The notes beneath the pieces are model-generated. The model was not told where the DNA came from and made no database searches. It was given only the letters and a program-made list of their open reading frames with translations. Below are positions 6,066-11,963 of a stretch of DNA of 11,963 nucleotides, piece by piece (within the stretch, counting starts at the first letter, position 1; every line of letters starts with the position of its first letter). Origin of the DNA: Candidatus Sumerlaeota bacterium (GTDB taxonomy: Bacteria > Sumerlaeota > Sumerlaeia > MWCT01); NCBI GenBank assembly GCA_026398545.1, contig JAPLSR010000208.1, positions 1 through 11,963 of the forward strand, written 5' to 3'. The translations under genes were made by a program, and so were the position numbers.

Positions 6066-8195
6066 TTGAAACATAAGTTTATATATCTTCTTCAAATCCT
6101 CACCTTTATTTTCTTGATGGTGGCAAATTTTTCATCACAAGCGGTGGAACCGCCGTACATTTATATACCTTCCGACAATGCCCGGGAGCCGATTAGCGAG
6201 GCGCTGAAAGCCATTAATCTCACACGGGAGAACTGCGTCTTTTCCCTTTCCAACGCCCTTGCACAGGATAGAAAATATGAATGCCCCACCTATCAAACAC
6301 TTTTATATAACCCTTTTCAGATTCCTTATTTCACATCGCATATTGAATATAACTTTGAGTGTTATCATGATAATTTTTTGAGGACGATGATATTCATGGC
6401 TAACAGGACGGGTGTTCCCGTGGCGCGTGGATACTTCACCGCACCCCTTGCCGGATTGGAAGCGCGCCTTGAAAAATCAAGCAATCCCCTCAACCTCGCC
6501 CTTGAGGAACTCTATGCCTCGGCAGGGAGTTCGTTCGGGGAAAAGGATGCCCAAAAGGTCATGGACATTGTGAAGAATGTTCCTCAAAGGGTTCGTTTTG
6601 AGACCGCGCGAATTCTTATCACTTCCGCCCAGGCAATTCGCTGGCAACGGAAGGCTTTAGAAAAGGTTGTCAAATCTGACTACAAATTCCTCCTTGAGAA
6701 TATTCCCCAGCGTCTTACCCCGCCGCCGCCTGAAAAAGCCCGCATCCCCACCATCACTGAGGAATGGGAGAGAGACAGGCACACCGACCTGCGGCCTCTC
6801 ATTGAACTTGTCGATGCCGCCGCCCTTTTCTGCGGCGCGCTTGACCTGATGGCTTACCTTGAAAAAACCCGCGCCGCATTTGCTATTGCACCTGTGACGG
6901 AGCGCTTCAGCGCAGAATTCGATACACCCTTCGGCCGCGTAATCTTGAACGGCGTGGGGGAGAACAATAAATATAACGCGGATGTGAATTATCTTCTCAT
7001 AATGGACTTCGGCGGAGACGATGTTTATACGGGCGGAGGCGCCAACAGGTCGGTAAATGAACCCGTCTCCATACTTCTCGACTTTGCCGGAAATGATTCA
7101 TACATACAGAGTGCGTCCAGGTTGAAACCGGCATTCGGCGCGGGCGTCCTGGGGTATGGGTTTCTTTTTGATTTTGCAGGCGATGATAAATATGTCTGTC
7201 CACAGCTTACTGAGGGATGCGGAATGTTCGGTGTCGGATGGCTTGTGGATTTTGCCGGAAATGACACTTATGAATCTGTGAGGTATGCACAGGGCTTTGC
7301 CCATTGCGGTCTCGGTCTGCTTTACGACCGTTCCGGAAATGACGTCTATTATTGCCTTAATTCCGCCCAGGGGTGCGGATTCACCCTTGGTTGCGGTATG
7401 CTTGTGGATGAAGGGGGCAATGATGAATACATCGCCAATGATTCAGATATCCGTTTCCCTTCAGCCCAGACGAGGAGTCACAACCGCAGTGTTGCACAGG
7501 GGGTGGGTATGGGCGACCGCGCCGATGAAAAAGACGGACACTCCATGCCGGGCGGCATCGGCATCCTGATTGATAAGTCAGGAAATGACCGTTACAGCGC
7601 CGGTGTTTTTGCCCAGGGCAACGGTTTCTGGGATGGCATTGGCATTCTCATTGATTCATCAGGAAATGACATCTATAACGGCGTCTGGTACACCCAGGGC
7701 GCCGGTGTCCATGGAGGCATTGGCGTTCTATGCGACCGCGATGGCAACGATTCCTACACGGCAACCCTTCACGCCTCGCAGGGTATAGGACACGACTCCG
7801 CCATCGGCTTCTTTCTGGATGAAAAGGGGAACGATTCTTATCGCTCGCCTCGTCTTTCGCTGGGATGCGCCAATGAGAACGGCTTCGGGTTCTTCTTTGA
7901 CCTCGCAGGGGATGACCGCTATGAATTATCTTCGGAGGAATCCATGGGACGGGCGCAGTTTTCCAAGTTTGGAACGATGCGCGAAGACCAGCTTGGTGTG
8001 GGATTATTTGTGGATGCGGCGGGAAATGATGGGTACATCGGACCTCACGGGAGCCAGAATCGCCTCTGGGTTCAGCAACCTTCACACGGCATCAGGCTGA
8101 GAAGCGAACTGGGTGTTGGCATTGATGGGGATTTTGAGCATATCAACCTCCGCCTGCGCCCCCTCACAACCAAACCCCCGAATGTCGATTGGTAA
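6066..8195 (+). CDS. Secreted repeat protein with twelve GNDxY-type solenoid repeats
   Basis: 709 aa from a TTG. I do not recognise a named family. Residues 1-26 are a signal peptide (MKHKFIY, hydrophobic core, likely cut after SSQA). Residues 27-285 are a mostly helical domain with no motif I know. From about 286 the chain becomes regular: a degenerate opening unit (TPFGRVILNGVGENNKY) and then twelve motifs D-x-x-G-[ND]-D-x-Y, first Asp at 314, 339, 369, 395, 421, 448, 503, 530, 557, 585, 612 and 650. Most spacings are 25-30 residues; two are longer (55 and 38). Between motifs there is commonly QG, then G-x-G-hydrophobic. This suggests a solenoid, probably beta, with one turn per unit and metal-friendly acidic loops. 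There is no membrane anchor or sorting tail, so it is periplasmic or released. It is the last gene of the rightward run, 13 bp after the peptidase. Confidence 0.85.
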   Translation: MKHKFIYLLQILTFIFLMVANFSSQAVEPPYIYIPSDNAREPISEALKAINLTRENCVFSLSNALAQDRKYECPTYQTLLYNPFQIPYFTSHIEYNFECYHDNFLRTMIFMANRTGVPVARGYFTAPLAGLEARLEKSSNPLNLALEELYASAGSSFGEKDAQKVMDIVKNVPQRVRFETARILITSAQAIRWQRKALEKVVKSDYKFLLENIPQRLTPPPPEKARIPTITEEWERDRHTDLRPLIELVDAAALFCGALDLMAYLEKTRAAFAIAPVTERFSAEFDTPFGRVILNGVGENNKYNADVNYLLIMDFGGDDVYTGGGANRSVNEPVSILLDFAGNDSYIQSASRLKPAFGAGVLGYGFLFDFAGDDKYVCPQLTEGCGMFGVGWLVDFAGNDTYESVRYAQGFAHCGLGLLYDRSGNDVYYCLNSAQGCGFTLGCGMLVDEGGNDEYIANDSDIRFPSAQTRSHNRSVAQGVGMGDRADEKDGHSMPGGIGILIDKSGNDRYSAGVFAQGNGFWDGIGILIDSSGNDIYNGVWYTQGAGVHGGIGVLCDRDGNDSYTATLHASQGIGHDSAIGFFLDEKGNDSYRSPRLSLGCANENGFGFFFDLAGDDRYELSSEESMGRAQFSKFGTMREDQLGVGLFVDAAGNDGYIGPHGSQNRLWVQQPSHGIRLRSELGVGIDGDFEHINLRLRPLTTKPPNVDW
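7002..8036 (+). repeat. Array of twelve protein-level tandem repeats (about 27 codons each)
   Basis: This is the coding stretch for residues 313-657 of the secreted repeat protein. Unit consensus is G-x-G-h-L-h-D-x-x-G-[ND]-D-x-Y, then 5-8 variable residues and a frequent QG. Successive spacings in residues are 25, 30, 26, 26, 27, 55, 27, 27, 28, 27 and 38. At DNA level only short words such as ggaaatga recur, so the units are old and diverged, not a recent expansion. Confidence 0.88.
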
Positions 8196-8259
8196 TGTTA
8201 TGGAGGATGATTGAATAAGCGAACCGGAAGCAGTATAAACTAACACACCGTGAATTATA

Positions 8260-9312
8260 TCAACAAATCCGGGGCAGTTGCTCACCTGTGAGCATGTCGA
8301 TGATGCGATGTCCGCCCAGCAGGGTCTTCATCACTACCTTGCCTGCATGCTCAGGTGTGACTTTCCCGATGATGCGGCTATCCTTTCCGAGAGGATTTCG
8401 CCGCATGATATCGAGAATCGGCTCCGCCCCGCTCTCAGACGCAACAATTATGACCTTTCCCTCATTGGCAAGATACAGTGGGTCAAATCCGAGGATTTCA
8501 CAGGCAGCCCTCGTTTCCTCTTTTAAGGGAAGAGATGCCTCATCTATTGTGATGCCTGAGGATGTCCCTGCAACTATCTCATTAAGGGTGGTGGCAATCC
8601 CGCCGCGGGTCTGGTCGCGCATGAAATGAATACCGTCCGATGCAGATAGAATCTCGGCTATAATGCCATGCAGGGATGCGCAGTCGCTACGGATGTCCAT
8701 GTTGAGCTCAAAATTTCCGCGGGCTGACAGCACAGCAATCCCATGCTCACCGAACGCGCCATTTATGAGCACCTTATCGCCAGCCCTGATGAACTCACGG
8801 CCAAGTTTCAGGTGCTTTGGTCTGCGCCCCACGCCGGAGGTATTAATGAAGACCTTATCGGCGTGTCCCTTTTCAACAACCTTCAAATCGCCTGTAACAA
8901 TATTCACCCCTGCCTCGCGTGCAGTTTTTGCCATTGCGTCCGCAATCTCTTCAAGGATGTGAATGTCAAGCCCCTCCTCAATAATAAATCCGCAGGATAG
9001 GAAGAGAGGGGTGGCGCCCTCCACCGCCAGGTCGTTGATGGTGCCGCAGACGGCGAGACTGCCGATGTTCCCTCCGGGAAAAAAAACAGGGTCAACAACG
9101 TAGGAATCAGTTGTAAAGCATAAGTCATATTCATCATTCAGGGGATTCGCGAGCACTGCCGAATCAGACATCCGGTCAAGGAATTCATTGGAAAATCGCT
9201 TAACAAAAAGTTCGCGGATGAGGTTGTGCATCAATCTCCCCCCGCTCCCATGCGCCAAAGTTATCTGATTTCCCGATTTAATTATCTCCGCTTCTCCCAT
9301 TCTCCCTTTCAC
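8260..9312 (-). CDS. hypE: HypE, carbamoyl dehydratase of [NiFe]-hydrogenase maturation
   Basis: 350 aa ending in PRIC, the invariant tail whose last cysteine (C350) accepts the carbamoyl group from HypF. HypE then dehydrates the thiocarboxamide with ATP to a thiocyanate, the source of the cyanide ligands. The PurM-like ATP-binding fold is shown by AHGSGG (20-25), DSAVL, the FTTDSYVVDPVFFPGG segment, GTINDLAV and RDQTRGGIATTLNE. The GTG start overlaps the hypD stop by 4 bp (GTGA). An ATG four codons later is an alternative with a ribosome site that is too close. It acts in the cytoplasm. It is the last gene of the operon, and no intrinsic terminator is seen after its stop. Confidence 0.97.
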   Translation of the reverse strand: MKGRMGEAEIIKSGNQITLAHGSGGRLMHNLIRELFVKRFSNEFLDRMSDSAVLANPLNDEYDLCFTTDSYVVDPVFFPGGNIGSLAVCGTINDLAVEGATPLFLSCGFIIEEGLDIHILEEIADAMAKTAREAGVNIVTGDLKVVEKGHADKVFINTSGVGRRPKHLKLGREFIRAGDKVLINGAFGEHGIAVLSARGNFELNMDIRSDCASLHGIIAEILSASDGIHFMRDQTRGGIATTLNEIVAGTSSGITIDEASLPLKEETRAACEILGFDPLYLANEGKVIIVASESGAEPILDIMRRNPLGKDSRIIGKVTPEHAGKVVMKTLLGGHRIIDMLTGEQLPRIC

Positions 9313-10406
9313 CTATTCTCATATTTGAAATACGCGGCACAGGTGCCTTCCGAAGAAACCATACATGGACCTATTGGATTTTCCGGATTGCACATCGTGC
9401 GGAAAAGCGGGCAATCCACAGGAAGGCGCACACCCCGCAGAATCATACCGCAAAGACACGCGGGATGTTCCCTTGTCTCTTCCACTGCGACAGGCATTCT
9501 TTTAACGGCGTCAAAATCGGCGTATGATTCCTGAATTATCAAACCGCTTTCGGGGATTGTGCCAAGACCTCTCCAGATGGAATCCACAGGCTCAAACATC
9601 TCATTCATAAGCGAGAGCGCATTGGGATTGCCTGCGGGCTTGACGGCGCGGGTGTATTGAATTTCAACGGTTGCATGGTTTCCTCTGGAAATCTGATTCA
9701 CAATCATCCAGATTGCCTCAAGGATGTCCAGTGGTTCGAAGCCCGTAATAACGCAGGGAATATGATACTCGCGCGCAATGAATTCATAAGGATGGGAGCC
9801 AATGATGGCGCTGACATGACCGGGGCAGATGAAACCATCGATGCGGAGTTCAGGGTCATTCACAAGCGCCTTCATTGCCGGTGGGACAAGTTTATGTCCG
9901 CAATGAATGAAAAAATTCTTCAGATTTTTTTCCCGTGCGCATTTTATGGTTGCGGCAATTGTGGGGGCGGTGGTCTCAAACCCTATTGCGAGAAAAATCA
10001 CCTTCTTTGATGGGCAAGCCTCGGCAATCCCAATTGCCTCCAGGGGTGAATAGACGATGGCAATCTGCGCTCCCGCAACCTTTTCGCGGTAGAGGTTCGA
10101 AGTGGAACCGGGAACCTTCATCATGTCGCCAAATGTTGCAATGATGACGTCCTTGCACCGCGCCCAGGCAACAGCCCGGTCCATATAATCATTGGGCGTG
10201 ACACAAACGGGACAACCGGGGCCTGAGAGAAGCCTGACATGACCCGCAAGGAGCCGACCGATGCCGGCGCGGGCGATACTCATTGTATGTGTGCCGCAGA
10301 CCTCCATTATGGCGATTTCAGTGGGAAATCCCCTGAGCGTCTCCTCAATCTTTCCGAGGAGTTTTTGTCCCAGCTCCGGATTGCGATATTCATCCATATA
10401 TCTCAT
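9309..10406 (-). CDS. hypD: HypD, Fe-S scaffold protein for Fe(CN)2CO assembly
   Basis: 365 aa, normal length. MEVCGTHT (C37) and GPGCPVC (C65, C68) are the signature motifs lining the site where iron and the cyanide ligands are assembled with HypC. GFETTAPT and FICPGHVS follow in the expected order. The C-terminal part has six cysteines (317, 319, 332, 339, 348, 356), among them the ligands of the [4Fe-4S] cluster that supplies electrons. The ATG overlaps the hypC stop as ATGA, so hypC and hypD are translationally coupled, fitting their 1:1 complex. A second ATG three codons in is possible. Confidence 0.98.
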   Translation of the reverse strand: MRYMDEYRNPELGQKLLGKIEETLRGFPTEIAIMEVCGTHTMSIARAGIGRLLAGHVRLLSGPGCPVCVTPNDYMDRAVAWARCKDVIIATFGDMMKVPGSTSNLYREKVAGAQIAIVYSPLEAIGIAEACPSKKVIFLAIGFETTAPTIAATIKCAREKNLKNFFIHCGHKLVPPAMKALVNDPELRIDGFICPGHVSAIIGSHPYEFIAREYHIPCVITGFEPLDILEAIWMIVNQISRGNHATVEIQYTRAVKPAGNPNALSLMNEMFEPVDSIWRGLGTIPESGLIIQESYADFDAVKRMPVAVEETREHPACLCGMILRGVRLPVDCPLFRTMCNPENPIGPCMVSSEGTCAAYFKYENR

Positions 10407-10627
10407 GAAAGTTCCAGCATCTCCTGCAGAAGTTTCAGCCTTTCCTCGGCATCCGCGCTGTCCAGTTTCTGGATGGCAAATCCCGCATGAACAATGACAT
10501 AATCCCCGGTTTTTATTTCGCTATCAGATATGAGTGTGAGATTTACCGGGCGTTGGACGCCGCCCAATTCCACAACGGCATCCGTTCCAGTCAGTTTCAC
10601 AATCTTCATCGGCACGGCAAGACACAT
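10403..10627 (-). CDS. hypC: HypC, hydrogenase maturation chaperone
   Basis: 74 aa, normal for HypC/HupF. It begins MCLAVPMKI; after removal of Met the N-terminal cysteine carries the iron complex and contacts both HypD and the hydrogenase large-subunit precursor. An OB-like beta barrel follows (VELGGVQRPVNL, TGDYVIVHAGFAIQKL), then a short C-terminal helix. AGGAGGT at 10640-10634, inside the end of hypF, is 6 nt from the ATG, the best ribosome site in this operon. That fits a need for more HypC than HypF. Overlaps hypD by 4 bp. Confidence 0.97.
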   Translation of the reverse strand: MCLAVPMKIVKLTGTDAVVELGGVQRPVNLTLISDSEIKTGDYVIVHAGFAIQKLDSADAEERLKLLQEMLELS

Positions 10628-10629
10628 GG

Positions 10630-11963
10630 TCAGACCTCCTGCATTTTTGCGGCGGCGATGACCGCCTGCCCGAGTGAGATGCCGCCATCATTCGGCGGGA
10701 CATTCTGATGGAGATAGACGCGGAATCCCTCGCGTGTCAGGAGGTGAAAGACACTGGTCAAAAGAATCATGTTCTGAAATACCCCCCCGCTCAGGGCGAC
10801 ATTGCTGAGCTGCCGCGTCTTGCGAATCCAGAGGCAGACATCTCTTATCAATTCGGCAATGGTGTTATGGAACTTTGCGGCAATTCTCTGCGCATCCATT
10901 CCACTTCGCAGGTCATCCACAACGCCCTTGATTATCCACCTCTGATCGATGATGGCAGGTTGGACATTTCCTCCATTTATAAACCATTGCATATCACCGT
11001 ATGTGTCTTTCTCATTTTCCTCCGTTGCAAGCATTTCCAGCTCAATGGCAGCCTGCCCTTCATAGTTTATATAGTCGCGGACGCCCAGAAGAGCGGCGAC
11101 GACGTCGAAGAGGCGTCCCATGCTTGAGGTGAGAGGTGAATTGATTCCCTTCTGGAGCATGGATTTAATCACAGCCCATTTTTCCCGGTCTACGCGCCTC
11201 ACAAATTCAATGTCTAAATTTATAAAATCATCGCCGTAGATGCTGTGTAGATAGATTGCTGACATTCGCCAGGGCTCCTTGATTGCCGCTTCACCGCCTG
11301 CAAGCGGAAGGCAGGCGAGATGAGCAACACGCTCAAATCCGTGGTAGTCAGCTATGAGAAATTCACCGCCCCATATAGCGCCATCGGGTCCATAACCTGA
11401 GCCGTCAAAGGCAACGCCGATAACCTTCCGGTTTGGTAAAAAATTATCCGCCATGCAGGAGGCGATATGTGCATGATGATGCTGGACAGGGAAAAGGCGG
11501 AGGGCGGGCTGGGCTGAGGCGGCGCGTTCATGCGCATATTTTGTGGAGAGATATTCCGGATGAAGGTCACATGCAATTGCCGACGGGGGCGTTTCAAAAA
11601 GATTCTGGTAATGCGCAATCCCCTCTTCAAAGGCGCGCAGGGCTTCAAGGTTTTCAAGGTCGCCGATATGGTGGCTGACCTGAATCTCATCATCCCTCAT
11701 CAGGGCGAAGGTGTTGTTAAATTGTCCTCCACAGGCGAGAATTGGTCTGGCGGCGCGCAGGGGCGACTTGAGGGGGAATGGAACATAACCGCGGGAACGT
11801 CTCAGAATCATCTCACGCCCTGTTGGAGGAAAAACCCTTGTCACAGAGTCATCGCACGGTGTCTGGATATCCCGATTATGAATCAGGAAGTAATCAGCGA
11901 TTCCCTTCAGTCTTTCCAATGCCTCTTCGTTATCCCATGCGATGGGTTCCTTTGAGAGATTGC
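10630..11963 (-). CDS. hypF: HypF, carbamoyltransferase (5' end off right edge)
   Basis: 443 C-terminal residues are present; full HypF is about 750, so the acylphosphatase domain, the zinc fingers and most of the YrdC-like domain lie beyond the right edge. The visible part opens with NLSKEPIAWDNEEA and RRSRGYVPFPL, the end of the YrdC-like domain. The Kae1-like domain follows: GDLENLEAL, DLHPEYLST, QHHHAHIAS, FDGSGYGPDG, WGGEFL, GGEAAIKEPWRM, GRLFDVVAALLG, LSGGVFQN and PPNDGGISLGQA. HypF uses carbamoyl phosphate and ATP to make carbamoyl-adenylate and passes the carbamoyl group to the HypE C-terminal cysteine. GGQFNNT stands where GAELKNT is more usual. The stop is 2 bp before hypC. An internal TTG at 11919 could be mistaken for the start, but the family alignment continues through it to the edge. 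Confidence 0.97.
   Translation of the reverse strand, partial: NLSKEPIAWDNEEALERLKGIADYFLIHNRDIQTPCDDSVTRVFPPTGREMILRRSRGYVPFPLKSPLRAARPILACGGQFNNTFALMRDDEIQVSHHIGDLENLEALRAFEEGIAHYQNLFETPPSAIACDLHPEYLSTKYAHERAASAQPALRLFPVQHHHAHIASCMADNFLPNRKVIGVAFDGSGYGPDGAIWGGEFLIADYHGFERVAHLACLPLAGGEAAIKEPWRMSAIYLHSIYGDDFINLDIEFVRRVDREKWAVIKSMLQKGINSPLTSSMGRLFDVVAALLGVRDYINYEGQAAIELEMLATEENEKDTYGDMQWFINGGNVQPAIIDQRWIIKGVVDDLRSGMDAQRIAAKFHNTIAELIRDVCLWIRKTRQLSNVALSGGVFQNMILLTSVFHLLTREGFRVYLHQNVPPNDGGISLGQAVIAAAKMQEV

Noticed and set aside
7002..8036. Classical RTX calcium-binding toxin repeats
   Set aside because: The GND word is shared, but the period is about 27 residues, not 9; the following residue is Tyr; and there is no type I secretion neighbour or C-terminal secretion signal.
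7648..8085. A 145-codon open frame on the minus strand inside the repeat array
   Set aside because: It is antisense to the clear repeat protein, has an Arg/His/Pro-rich composition typical of a shadow frame and has no recognisable motif.
8280..8293. Palindrome GCTCACCTGTGAGC near the hypE stop as a terminator
   Set aside because: It lies inside hypE coding sequence, has a very small loop and is not followed by a T tract on either strand.
10708..11127. A 139-codon plus-strand open frame opposite hypF
   Set aside because: HypF motifs are continuous on the other strand, and the frame has no family features.
1..11963. CRISPR array, tRNA, rRNA, insertion sequence or phage genes
   Set aside because: No direct-repeat/spacer pattern, no cloverleaf or rRNA segment, no transposase and no terminal inverted repeats were seen. 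Nearly all the DNA is explained by the listed genes.

Overview
The window looks like a stretch of chromosome from a Gram-negative bacterium, probably an uncultivated or lightly characterised lineage. Three predicted lipoproteins and an OmpA-type peptidoglycan-binding protein imply an outer membrane. The hypF-hypC-hypD-hypE block implies [NiFe]-hydrogenase metabolism, so an anaerobic or microaerobic life is likely. Codon use is standard, base composition is about half G+C, and nothing looks phage- or transposon-derived. I cannot name a phylum from the sequence.

Left part (1-3877, minus strand, transcribed leftward). In transcription order: an OmpA-family lipoprotein with a glycine zipper and coiled coil; a DUF4410-like lipoprotein whose start overlaps a good intrinsic terminator; a membrane protein combining a degenerate J-domain (HPQ in place of HPD), a double zinc ribbon, TPR-like helices and two C-terminal membrane segments; and the first 231 codons of a GT-C (family 39-like) membrane glycosyltransferase that runs off the left edge.

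Middle part (4134-8195, plus strand). An AT-rich divergent intergenic region separates ompA from a rightward three-gene run: an endonuclease/exonuclease/phosphatase-fold lipoprotein, an M24B Xaa-Pro peptidase with all five metal ligands, and a 709-residue secreted protein. The last has a C-terminal half made of twelve imperfect repeats of about 27 residues, each with a D-x-x-G-[ND]-D-x-Y motif. This repeat protein is the best candidate here for something poorly described. The short spacing (23 and 13 bp) suggests one transcript.

Right part (8260-11963, minus strand). hypF (5' end beyond the right edge), hypC, hypD and hypE are packed with gaps of 2 bp or overlaps of 4 bp and are certainly co-transcribed. 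HypF and HypE make the cyanide ligands, HypC and HypD assemble the Fe(CN)2CO unit, and the products mature a [NiFe] hydrogenase encoded elsewhere. hypA, hypB and the hydrogenase subunits are not in this window. The hyp operon converges on the repeat-protein gene, with only 64 bp between the two stops.
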